A DNA stretch of 64,000 bases from Mucilaginibacter cryoferens (GTDB taxonomy: Bacteria > Bacteroidota > Bacteroidia > Sphingobacteriales > Sphingobacteriaceae). The stretch covers positions 124,001 through 188,000 of the forward strand of contig NZ_JACHCR010000011.1 in the NCBI RefSeq assembly GCF_014205845.1. Direction: 5' to 3'. Made by a program: the position numbers and the translations under genes. The notes under the pieces are model-generated. The model worked only from the letters and a program-made list of their open reading frames with translations, was not told the origin of the DNA and ran no database searches. This document shows positions 34,999-43,773 of the stretch, one piece after another (positions within the stretch are counted from its first letter, which is position 1; each line of letters begins with the position of its first letter).

Positions 34999-36670
34999 AA
35001 AATTTAGCTGGAAAAAATTTGGTAAAAGGATACTGTACGCCTTCTTTGGCTTTGTGGGGCTTATTATTATCGGCATGGCCTACCTTTATGCTGTAGCTAT
35101 AGATTATCCGCCCGAACCTAAAGACCTGAGCAGCCTTCAGTTAAAACGCGATGAGCCATCAATGGGCTTTTACACCATCAACAACAACTGGTTCCGTAAA
35201 AGTAAAAGCGGCTTGTTTGAAATGTATGTGGAAGGTAAGCCCTTTGAGCGCGGCGTTATCAATGGTAAGCTAAGCCAGGAGCTGGTAGTAGCCCAGGAAG
35301 ATCATTTTGTGGAGCAGATAACCCGCATAGTGCCATCCAATTTTTACCGCCATTTTTTAAAATACTTCATCGCCTGGTTTAATCGCAACCTGGATAAGAA
35401 TGTAACCGAAGAATATAAAGAAGAGATCTATGGCATTTCCAAATCAGCATCGGATAAATATCAGTATATCGGCTCTAACTACCAGCGTATTTTAAACTAC
35501 CACGCCGCGCATGATATTGGCCACGCACTGCAAAGTATGGCCTTGGTAGGTTGCACCTCTTTTGGCACCTGGGGTGTAAAGAGCGAGGATAGCACCATGA
35601 TCATCGGTCGTAATTTTGATTTTTATGTGGGCGATAAATTTGCGCAGGATAAGATAGTGGCCTTTTTTAACCCCTCTGAGGGATATAAATTTATGACCGT
35701 TACCTGGGGGGGCTTTATTGGCGCAGTAAGCGGTATGAACGAGAAGGGTGTAAGCGTTACCATTAATGCCGATAAAACCAATATCCCAACCGGCGCAGCC
35801 ACCCCTGTATCACTGGTAGCCCGCGAAATTTTGCAGTATGCCAAAAACACGCAGGAAGCTTACGCCATTGCTGCCAAACGTAAAATGTTTGTATCCGAGG
35901 CTTTCCTGGTAGCATCCGCAGCCGATAATAAAGCAGTAGTGATCGAAAAAACGCCCGATACGCTGGATATGTACGATCCGCACCAGGATTATATTCTTTG
36001 TGCCAATCATTTCCAAAGCAAGGGCCTTAGAGGTTCTAAAGAAAACAAAATCCAGATGGCCGAAAGTGCATCGCCATACCGTTATAACCGTTTGATGGAA
36101 TTACTGAACGCCAACGGCAAAAACACAGTTCAAAAAACCATCGCCATTCTGCGTGATCAAAAAGGCATGCACGGCGAAGATATAGGTATGGGCAACGAGA
36201 AGGCCATTAACCAGCTGATGAGCCACCACAGCATTGTATTTGAACCTAAAAAGCTATTGGTATGGGTTAGCACATCGCCCTGGCAACTGGGCGAGTATGT
36301 GTGTTACGATCTAAAAAAAGTATTTGCCCTGCGTGGTATGAAACAGGACCAGGAAATTAACGAACAAAACCTCACCGTACCGGCAGATACTTTCCTATCC
36401 TCAGCCCAATACAAAAACTTTGTAAGCTTTCGCAAAATGCGCCAGCGCGTACTGGATGGCGAAACCATTAACACCGATACCCTGGTAGCAAGCAACCCAC
36501 AATACTATTTTGCCTACGTAATAGCCGGCGATTATTCTTTTAAGCAAAAGAACTATCAAAAAGCAATGGGTTACTATCAAGCCGCGCTAACCAAAGTAAT
36601 TGCCACCAAAAAGGAAGAAGAGCACATTAAACTGCAAATTAAAAAGTGCGGGGAGAAGTTGAAAAGTTAA
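34991..36670 (+). CDS. Membrane-anchored C45 (Ntn-hydrolase) acyltransferase
   Basis: 559 aa. One N-terminal membrane segment (13-36), then an acyl-CoA:6-aminopenicillanate acyltransferase-like domain with the nucleophile Cys188 (LVGCTSFGTWG), followed by GRNFDF. Ntn enzymes of this type become active by cutting before the Cys. About 60 C-terminal residues look like a TPR helix pair. It may form or cut the ester between polyene and resorcinol in the periplasm (inference). Confidence 0.8.
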   Translation: MHKKFSWKKFGKRILYAFFGFVGLIIIGMAYLYAVAIDYPPEPKDLSSLQLKRDEPSMGFYTINNNWFRKSKSGLFEMYVEGKPFERGVINGKLSQELVVAQEDHFVEQITRIVPSNFYRHFLKYFIAWFNRNLDKNVTEEYKEEIYGISKSASDKYQYIGSNYQRILNYHAAHDIGHALQSMALVGCTSFGTWGVKSEDSTMIIGRNFDFYVGDKFAQDKIVAFFNPSEGYKFMTVTWGGFIGAVSGMNEKGVSVTINADKTNIPTGAATPVSLVAREILQYAKNTQEAYAIAAKRKMFVSEAFLVASAADNKAVVIEKTPDTLDMYDPHQDYILCANHFQSKGLRGSKENKIQMAESASPYRYNRLMELLNANGKNTVQKTIAILRDQKGMHGEDIGMGNEKAINQLMSHHSIVFEPKKLLVWVSTSPWQLGEYVCYDLKKVFALRGMKQDQEINEQNLTVPADTFLSSAQYKNFVSFRKMRQRVLDGETINTDTLVASNPQYYFAYVIAGDYSFKQKNYQKAMGYYQAALTKVIATKKEEEHIKLQIKKCGEKLKS

Positions 36671-36784
36671 GTGTTTTTTGTATCCGAATACTATTCTCGG
36701 CGTTCGGCAGAACTGTTGCGCAACAAGCGAAACCGTGCAAAGTGTTATTTGTTTAATAATCAGTAAATTACCAATTATCATAGA

Positions 36785-37240
36785 ATGCAAACCGCAACAA
36801 AACCGCAACAGTTAAGGGGGATACAATTATTTCTGCTTTTTATGTTATTCGCATTTGGCTGTACAGGTAACAAGTCAGTAACCAGTCAGATTAAAATAAA
36901 CCTCTCCCCTGATAAACATTCCCTTGAAATTACCGGCCTCGATCCTTTGATCGTTCAGGACATCAACCGCGATTCATCGGCCACAAACTGGCAAAGCCTG
37001 GTGCCTGTATTTAAAATGCCGGCCGATACCGATATGAAAAACTACCAGCCCATGCAACCGGGTAAATACCTGGTGCAGGATAGCGTGGTTACTTTTACGC
37101 CCGATACTCCTTTTGCCAAAAAGCAAACTTATTTTGTGCGCTACTATAAATTTGATGCCAATAGCAAAGCATCTGATTTTATTATGGGACACAATAAACT
37201 GGGCAGTTTGCACTATACAGATTTGATTTTTAAGCAATAA
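36785..37240 (+). CDS. Small lipoprotein, end of pigment operon
   Basis: 151 aa. A hydrophobic stretch ends in the lipobox FAFGC (LFLLFMLFAFGC). The rest is beta-rich with PDTPFAKKQTYFVRYY. No family recognised. It follows the C45 gene by 114 bp and precedes the rimP promoter by 15 bp, so it marks the right edge of the pigment locus. Confidence 0.75.
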   Translation: MQTATKPQQLRGIQLFLLFMLFAFGCTGNKSVTSQIKINLSPDKHSLEITGLDPLIVQDINRDSSATNWQSLVPVFKMPADTDMKNYQPMQPGKYLVQDSVVTFTPDTPFAKKQTYFVRYYKFDANSKASDFIMGHNKLGSLHYTDLIFKQ

Positions 37241-37254
37241 ACGCTCTTGCATAC

Positions 37255-37284
37255 TTGAAAAATTAATAAATTTGATTATGTTTG
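37255..37284 (+). promoter_or_regulatory. Consensus promoter of rimP-nusA-infB
   Basis: TTG (37255-37257), exactly 19 nt, then TATGTTTG (37277-37284), a full match to the Bacteroidota consensus. Transcription should start near 37290, about 77 nt before rimP. Confidence 0.85.
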
Positions 37285-37296
37285 CAGTCAATTAAT

Positions 37297-37325
37297 AAAA
37301 GAGGGGGCAAATAGCCCCCTCTTTT
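37297..37325 (+). terminator. Hairpin with T tail, terminator or attenuator
   Basis: Perfect 12-bp arms (37297-37308 and 37314-37325) around a 5-nt loop, ending in TTTT-A-TTTT. It fits an intrinsic terminator for the pigment operon, yet it lies downstream of the rimP promoter, so rimP transcripts carry it at about +7. Confidence 0.8.
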
Positions 37326-37366
37326 ATTTTATCAATTAAAAATTATCGATCAAAAACAGACAGGTA

Positions 37367-37831
37367 ATGAACATTGAAAAAAGAGTACGGGAACTGGTAG
37401 AAGAAAAGATAGCCGATAAGCCAAATTTGTTTTTAGTGGATGTTAAAATGCACTCAAACGGAAAGCTCATCGTTTTATTAGATGGAGATAATGGTATAGC
37501 CATTGATGATTGTGTGGCCGTAAGCAGGCATGTAGGCTTCCATTTAGAGGAAGAGAACGTGATAGAAACTGCTTATAACCTGGAAGTATCATCGCCGGGA
37601 ATTGATTTTCCGCTATCGACGCCAAGGCAATATGCCAAAAACATTGGGCGCACCCTGGGCATTAAAATGGCCGATGGCGCTAAAAGAGAAGGTGTTTTAT
37701 CGGCATTAACCGAGGACGCTATTGTAATAGAAGAAATAATAAAAGAAAAAGGGAAAAAGGCCGAAACTGTTGAGAGCGTTATCCCATTAGATAAAATAAC
37801 AGAAACAAAAGTTTTAATATCATTCAAGTAG
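37367..37831 (+). CDS. rimP: Ribosome maturation factor RimP
   Basis: 154 aa, normal length. Typical features are LFLVDVKMHSNGKLIVLLDGD and NLEVSSPGIDFPL. It helps 30S subunit maturation. The order rimP-nusA-infB is conserved in bacteria, and nusA begins 3 bp later. Confidence 0.95.
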   Translation: MNIEKRVRELVEEKIADKPNLFLVDVKMHSNGKLIVLLDGDNGIAIDDCVAVSRHVGFHLEEENVIETAYNLEVSSPGIDFPLSTPRQYAKNIGRTLGIKMADGAKREGVLSALTEDAIVIEEIIKEKGKKAETVESVIPLDKITETKVLISFK

Positions 37832-37834
37832 AAA

Positions 37835-39070
37835 ATGAGCAATATTAATTTAATTGATTCTTTTCAGGAATTTAAAGATTTCAAGAACATTGACCGCCCA
37901 ACCATGATGAGCGTACTGGAAGACGTTTTCAGAAGCATGATCAGGAAAAAATACGGCACAGATGAAAATTGTGACGTAATTGTTAATACCGATAATGGTG
38001 ACTTAGAGATATGGCGCACCCGTAAGGTAATGGAAGATGGCTTTAGTGAAGATGATGACCTGGAAGTTGAACTAACAGAGGCGAAATTATTTGATGCCGA
38101 CCTGGAAGTTGGTGACGAGCAAATTGAACAGATCACGTTAGAAAGTTTTGGTCGTCGTGCTATTTTAGCAGCCCGCCAAACACTGGTTTCAAAAATTCTG
38201 GAACTGGAGAAAGACGAGATCTTCAAAAAATATAAAGACCGCGTTGGCGAAATTGTTACCGGCGAGGTTTACCAGGTTTGGAAAAAAGAAACTTTGGTGT
38301 TGGATGATGAAGGCAACGAACTTTTATTGCCAAAAACAGAGCAGATACCGGCCGACTACTTTAAAAAGGGCGACAGCGTAAAAGCGGTTGTACATAAGGT
38401 AGATATGCTGAACAGCAATCCTAAAATTATCATTTCGCGTACTGCTCCTGAGTTTTTACAGCGTTTGTTTGAGCTTGAAGTACCTGAAATTTTTGACGGA
38501 TTGATCACAATTAAAAAAATTGTGCGCGAGCCGGGCGAAAGAGCTAAGGTTGCCGTAGAATCTTATGATGACCGTATTGATCCTGTAGGTGCCTGTGTGG
38601 GTATGAAGGGTTCACGTATTCACGGTATAGTTCGCGAATTGAAGAATGAGAACATCGACGTAATTAACTTTACCAACAATGTTCAGCTATATATTCAGCG
38701 TGCATTATCGCCGGCAAAAATCACTTCTATTAAGTTAGATGATGAGAAAAAGACCGCTGCAGTGTATTTAAAGCCAGATCAGGTGTCATTGGCAATCGGC
38801 CGTGGTGGTCACAACATTAAGCTGGCAGGTAAGCTTACCGGCTACGAAATTGATGTTTACCGCGAGGCTGATGAGCATGATGAGGATGTGGATATTGAAG
38901 AGTTTACAGATGAAATTGAAAGCTGGATTATTGATGAATTTAAACGAATTGGTTTAGATACAGCAAAATCGGTATTGGCTTTAACTGTGGGCGAATTGGT
39001 AAAACGTACCGATCTGGAAGAAGAAACGGTAAAAGAAGTGCTATCAATATTGAATGCAGAGTTTGAATAA
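37835..39070 (+). CDS. nusA: Transcription factor NusA
   Basis: 411 aa. N-terminal RNA-polymerase-binding domain, S1 domain (GEIVTGEVYQVWKKETLVL), KH1 (GACVGMKGSRIHGIVREL) and KH2 (VSLAIGRGGHNIKLAGKLTG), in the usual order, with an acidic C-terminal tail. It modulates pausing and termination. Confidence 0.96.
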   Translation: MSNINLIDSFQEFKDFKNIDRPTMMSVLEDVFRSMIRKKYGTDENCDVIVNTDNGDLEIWRTRKVMEDGFSEDDDLEVELTEAKLFDADLEVGDEQIEQITLESFGRRAILAARQTLVSKILELEKDEIFKKYKDRVGEIVTGEVYQVWKKETLVLDDEGNELLLPKTEQIPADYFKKGDSVKAVVHKVDMLNSNPKIIISRTAPEFLQRLFELEVPEIFDGLITIKKIVREPGERAKVAVESYDDRIDPVGACVGMKGSRIHGIVRELKNENIDVINFTNNVQLYIQRALSPAKITSIKLDDEKKTAAVYLKPDQVSLAIGRGGHNIKLAGKLTGYEIDVYREADEHDEDVDIEEFTDEIESWIIDEFKRIGLDTAKSVLALTVGELVKRTDLEEETVKEVLSILNAEFE

Positions 39071-39129
39071 GCATAATAACCAAAATTAAAATCGTATTTT
39101 TGCGATAATAAGCAGAGAAATTATAATAA

Positions 39130-42100
39130 ATGTCAGAAGACAAATCAATAAAATTAATTAAGGCGGTAAAAGAACTCAACATTGGTATGGGTACCATTGT
39201 CGATTTTTTGGCTACAAAGGGCTACAAGGTTGATAAACAGCCAATGGCCAAGCTGGATGGCGACATGTACAATGCCCTGTTGAAGGAATTTGCTTTCGAC
39301 AAAAGTATTAAAGAAGAGGCCAAGCAGATCAGTATCGGTAAGATACGTAAAGAAGAAACTGCGCCGCTTCCGGAAAAACCGGCTGATAATCGTCGTTCAA
39401 GAGATTTTGAGAACGAAGAGATATTGATCAAAAATGCCGGTCAGTATACTTCGCCGCAGGCAGAGAAACCGAAACCGGTAGAGCCGGCCGCGCCCGTTGC
39501 TCCAGAAAAAACCGAAGAGCGTAACGACGTATTGCCAGGTGTTAAGATAATTGGCAAAATTGATCTTAACAACCTGAATGCAAAACCACAGCCTGTTGCC
39601 GAGAAACCAGCAGCAGTTGTTGCTCCGGAGCCAAAAGCCGAAGAGGTTAAAAAGCCGGAAGTTGTAGCGGTGCCAGAGCCAAAACCAACGCCAGCACCTG
39701 TTGCTGTTGTTGAAGCTCCTAAGGTTGAGACTCCAAAGGTTGAAGCACCGAAGGAAGTAGTGTCTGAAGCGCCAAAAGTTGAAATTCCAAAACCGGTTGT
39801 TGTTGAAACACCCAAAGTTGAAGAGCCAAAAGTGGTAGTTGCGGCACCTGTTGTTGTGCCTGCTCCGCCTGTTGTTACCGAAGTTCCGGCAGAAGCCCCT
39901 GTGGTTGAAGCTGATGACGACGTAATAAGAGCGAAGGCAGAACGCCTTACCGGCCCTAATATTATTGGTAAAATACAGTTACCTGTTAACGCACCTAAGC
40001 GTAATCCTATAGCATCATCATCAAACGCAAACAGCGCAGATCATAAACGCAAACGGAAACGTAAAGATAGCCAGGGCAATCCGCAGCAAGGTGGCGGCGG
40101 TGGTAATCATCCGCACAATAACCAGCAAGGTAACACCGGTGGTGGTGGCAATCACCCTCCGCATACCCCATCTGGTGGCGGTACCATTAATCCAAACCGT
40201 CCCGATTTCAGAAACCGTGGTAACGGTGCTCCCGGCAACGGAGGCCCTGCACAAGGCGGTGGCGGTGGTAATCGTCCCGATTTCAGGAACAACCGTAATA
40301 TGGCACCACATAATAGTGGTCCTAAGGAAGAACCATCAGAAAAAGATATACAAGATCAGATCAAAGCAACGCTTGCACGCTTAAGCGGTGCGGGTAAATC
40401 AGGTAAATTTGCACAGCGGGCCAAATTCCGCCGTCAGAAACGTGATGACGTTGCCGCCAATGCCGATGAACTGGCAATGGAGCAGGAGCTGCAATCGAAA
40501 GTATTGAAGGTTACCGAGTTTGTAACGGCCAATGAGCTTGCATTGATGATGGATGTATCTGTAACCCAGATTATCTCTACCTGTATGAGCTTAGGCATGT
40601 TTGTGTCTATCAACCAAAGGCTTGATGCAGAAACTTTAACTATTGTGGCCGACGAGTTTGGCTACCAGGTTGAGTTTGTGAAGCCACAGGATGAAGAGGC
40701 CAACCTTGACCAACCAGATGATCCGGCTGATCTTGTTCCACGTGCACCTATTGTAACCATTATGGGCCACGTAGATCATGGTAAAACATCATTACTGGAT
40801 TTTATACGCAAAACAAACGTAATAGGCGGCGAAGCCGGGGGGATTACCCAGCACATTGGAGCCTATGAAGTTACCTTGCCAGAAAATAAAGGAAAGATCA
40901 CATTCCTGGATACACCGGGTCACGAGGCGTTTACCGCCATGCGTGCAAGGGGTGCACAGGTTACAGATATAGTAATTATAGTAATTGCCGCTGATGATAG
41001 CGTGATGCCGCAAACCCGCGAGGCCATAAACCACGCGCAGGCTGCAGGTGCACCAATCATCTTCGCTTTCAACAAAATTGACAGACCAGGCGCCAACGCG
41101 GATAAGATCCGTGAACAACTATCGGCCATGAATATTTTGGTTGAAGAGTGGGGCGGTAAATATCAAACACAAGAGATATCGGCTAAAACCGGTTTAAATA
41201 TCGAATTGTTGCTAGAAAAAGTATTACTTGAAGCCGAATTGCTTGAACTGAAAGCTAACCCTAACAAACGTGCCGTAGGTACTGTTATTGAGGCAGCATT
41301 AGATAAAGGCCGCGGTATTGTAACCACCATATTGGTACAAGCCGGCCGTTTAAAAGTAGGTGATCCTATTTTGGCAGGTTGTTACAGCGGTCGTGTTAAG
41401 GCATTAACCAACGAGCGTGGCCAAAGGGTTGAATCTGCAGGCCCATCAACACCTGTACAGGTATTGGGTATGCAGGGTGCACCAACGGCGGGCGATAAGT
41501 TTAACGCATTGGAAAGCGAACCAGAGGCACGTGAAATTGCCAACAAACGTTTACAATTACAACGCGAGCAAGGTTTACGTACGCAGAAACACATTACACT
41601 TGATGAGATCGGCCGTCGTTTGGCAGTTGGTAACTTTAAAGAGCTTAACATTATTGTTAAGGGTGATGTGGATGGATCTATCGAAGCGTTATCAGATTCG
41701 TTACTGAAACTATCTACCGAGCAGATACAGGTTAACATTATATCTAAGGCAGTAGGTCAGATCTCCGAATCAGACGTATTGCTGGCTTCTGCATCAGATG
41801 CCATTATCATCGGTTTCCAGGTTCGTCCGTCAGGAAGTGCCCGTAAATTGGCCGAGGCAGAGCAGATCGATATCAGGTTATACTCTATCATCTACGACGC
41901 GATCAATGAGATTAAGGCGGCGATGGAAGGCATGCTTGCACCAACCTTTGAAGAGAAGATTGTTGCGAATGTGGAGATCCGCGAAACCTTCAAAATCAGC
42001 AAAGTGGGTACCATTGCAGGTTGTATGGTGCTTGATGGTAAAATTAACCGTAACAGCAAGATCCGTATCGTTCGTGATGGTGTAGTTATCTACACCGGCG

Positions 42101-42252
42101 AGCTGGCTTCACTGAAACGCTTTAAAGATGATGTGAAAGAAGTATTAACCGGTTACGAGTGCGGGTTGAACATCCAAAACTTTAACAACATTGAAGTAGG
42201 CGATATTGTTGAAGCTTACGAAAACGTAGAAGTTAAACGTAAGTTATCATAA
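39130..42252 (+). CDS. infB: Translation initiation factor IF-2
   Basis: 1040 aa. A short N-terminal IF2 domain, a long Pro/Lys/Glu-rich and Gly/Asn-rich linker (about 100-420), then the GTPase: GHVDHGKTS near residue 547, DTPGHE and NKID. It positions initiator tRNA on the 30S subunit. TATTTTTG at 39095-39102 could be an internal -7 box, but no partner TTG is correctly spaced. Confidence 0.97.
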   Translation: MSEDKSIKLIKAVKELNIGMGTIVDFLATKGYKVDKQPMAKLDGDMYNALLKEFAFDKSIKEEAKQISIGKIRKEETAPLPEKPADNRRSRDFENEEILIKNAGQYTSPQAEKPKPVEPAAPVAPEKTEERNDVLPGVKIIGKIDLNNLNAKPQPVAEKPAAVVAPEPKAEEVKKPEVVAVPEPKPTPAPVAVVEAPKVETPKVEAPKEVVSEAPKVEIPKPVVVETPKVEEPKVVVAAPVVVPAPPVVTEVPAEAPVVEADDDVIRAKAERLTGPNIIGKIQLPVNAPKRNPIASSSNANSADHKRKRKRKDSQGNPQQGGGGGNHPHNNQQGNTGGGGNHPPHTPSGGGTINPNRPDFRNRGNGAPGNGGPAQGGGGGNRPDFRNNRNMAPHNSGPKEEPSEKDIQDQIKATLARLSGAGKSGKFAQRAKFRRQKRDDVAANADELAMEQELQSKVLKVTEFVTANELALMMDVSVTQIISTCMSLGMFVSINQRLDAETLTIVADEFGYQVEFVKPQDEEANLDQPDDPADLVPRAPIVTIMGHVDHGKTSLLDFIRKTNVIGGEAGGITQHIGAYEVTLPENKGKITFLDTPGHEAFTAMRARGAQVTDIVIIVIAADDSVMPQTREAINHAQAAGAPIIFAFNKIDRPGANADKIREQLSAMNILVEEWGGKYQTQEISAKTGLNIELLLEKVLLEAELLELKANPNKRAVGTVIEAALDKGRGIVTTILVQAGRLKVGDPILAGCYSGRVKALTNERGQRVESAGPSTPVQVLGMQGAPTAGDKFNALESEPEAREIANKRLQLQREQGLRTQKHITLDEIGRRLAVGNFKELNIIVKGDVDGSIEALSDSLLKLSTEQIQVNIISKAVGQISESDVLLASASDAIIIGFQVRPSGSARKLAEAEQIDIRLYSIIYDAINEIKAAMEGMLAPTFEEKIVANVEIRETFKISKVGTIAGCMVLDGKINRNSKIRIVRDGVVIYTGELASLKRFKDDVKEVLTGYECGLNIQNFNNIEVGDIVEAYENVEVKRKLS

Positions 42253-42272
42253 ACACTTACTCCTAAAATATC

Positions 42273-42306
42273 AAGGGCCAGTCTGCTAAAGATTGGCCCT
42301 TTTTTG
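42273..42306 (+). terminator. Intrinsic terminator after infB
   Basis: Stem AAGGGCCAGTC / GATTGGCCCTT (one G-U pair) with a 7-nt loop, followed by TTTTTT. It closes the rimP-nusA-infB operon. Confidence 0.9.
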
Positions 42307-42919
42307 TGTGCGCCTTTTATTTTATTCTCTCCCTCCTAACTCCCGCGAGGTTAGCGTAGCGTAACTCGTGGGTAGGGCTGGCGTAAGCTTCCAGCTTACG
42401 TACAATAACAACATGGATGGTAAAATCCGGAGACTCGGAAGGGGAAACGACAATCCGGCGAAAGACTTATGAAGTTTTTAAAACGTCGTAAGTCTGGGAT
42501 CTACAACATGTCATGCTGAGGAACGAAGGATCTATTCGCAGACTTTAGAGGGCGAAGAAATATAGCGGACAGATTCTCTCCACCATCTTCAGCGTTTTGA
42601 AAGTTTTTAACGCTTATTATATCAACGTTTATGAACGTTATTCCGTCTTCAATATCCCCGGAGTTTCTAACAGAATAGTGAAATGTACACATTACACTAT
42701 CCTGTGCATATTTCTAATCCAAAACAGGTACATCAGCAAGTATTAATTATCAATCCCACCCCACCCCGGTTATAAGCATTTTCATTTCTGCATCACATTA
42801 TTATTGTTGAGTTTACAGTTGTAACATAATTAATACATTATTGGCATAAAATGATTTTTTAGGCTAAAGGTTTGATTATTAATGAAAAGTACTGTACATT
42901 TCCTCTATATAAAACCTAA
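42307..42919. other. Intergenic region with repeat fragments, 613 bp
   Basis: No convincing gene. A small hairpin CGTAAGCT-TCC-AGCTTACG lies at 42382-42400. At 42510-42534 a segment GTCATGCTGAGGAACGAAGG is related to one arm of the palindromic repeat at 20661. The right part should hold the promoter of the next gene, but no clean consensus is visible. Confidence 0.5.
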
Positions 42920-43666
42920 ATGATAAATAAACCACTCCCGTGCTTTTTTATCGTCTGTATCCTTTTAAGTAACCACGCCTTTGGCCAAACGGTAACTGAC
43001 GATAGCACTATGCAAAAAATTGCCATAGGGCATGTAGTTGACAACTATAATACTTCCATTGGCCAAATGTCTCGCCTTTACAAAGGTCCCGAATACGAAT
43101 TTTACGACCCAATAATAAAGGGCAACGCTTTTTTTTTAGATGTAAATGCCTTTAAGCCCGGTTCTGTTACTTACGATGGCATATACTACGCCAACGTACA
43201 ACTGATGTACGATATTAATAAAGATCTGGCGGTAACGCTGCTTTACAATGGTTTCTCTAAATACAGCCTCATAAACTCTAGAGTACAGAGTTTTGATTTG
43301 CTCAACCATCATTTTGTATACGTGGCGCCCGATTCTACAAACACGGGCACTTCGGTAGATGCCGGGTTTTATGAAGAAATATATGGTGGTAAGCTCCAGG
43401 TTTTAACCCGATGGTCAAAAAGCATTCAGAATACATCTACCCAAACCTCGCTGGAAACATTTTTTACCACGGCCAAAAAGTACTTCTATTTAAAAAAAGG
43501 CAACAATTATTATAGCACCGGAAGCCTGGGTTCGTTTCTGGATATATTAAAGGATAAGAAAAAAGAACTGCAGCAATATATAAAAGCCAATAAAATTAAG
43601 TTTAAGGAGAACCCGGAAAAGGCAATGTATATGATAGCTGCCGAATACGATCAATTATCAAAATAA
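42920..43666 (+). CDS. Secreted protein upstream of TonB receptor
   Basis: 248 aa with a signal peptide (CFFIVCILLSNHAFGQ). The mature part is Tyr-rich and resembles hypothetical proteins often encoded beside Bacteroidota TonB receptors. Its C-terminus (KKKELQQYIKANKIKF) is helical. Function unknown; probably part of the neighbouring outer-membrane system. Confidence 0.75.
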   Translation: MINKPLPCFFIVCILLSNHAFGQTVTDDSTMQKIAIGHVVDNYNTSIGQMSRLYKGPEYEFYDPIIKGNAFFLDVNAFKPGSVTYDGIYYANVQLMYDINKDLAVTLLYNGFSKYSLINSRVQSFDLLNHHFVYVAPDSTNTGTSVDAGFYEEIYGGKLQVLTRWSKSIQNTSTQTSLETFFTTAKKYFYLKKGNNYYSTGSLGSFLDILKDKKKELQQYIKANKIKFKENPEKAMYMIAAEYDQLSK

Positions 43667-43773
43667 AGCGATACAATACTTTAATATAAGCCCATTGGGC
43701 AAATAGCTTATGGCGAGCTACCCTCCTTTGATAAGAAATAAAGGAAGGATGCTGTTGGTGCGAAAAATAAAAT

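Noticed and set aside
39095..39102. Internal promoter before infB
   Set aside because: TATTTTTG fits the -7 box, but no TTG lies 17-23 bp upstream.
39441..39815. Reverse frame rich in Thr, Ser and Gly inside infB
   Set aside because: A shadow of the Pro/Lys/Glu-rich linker of IF-2; low complexity only.
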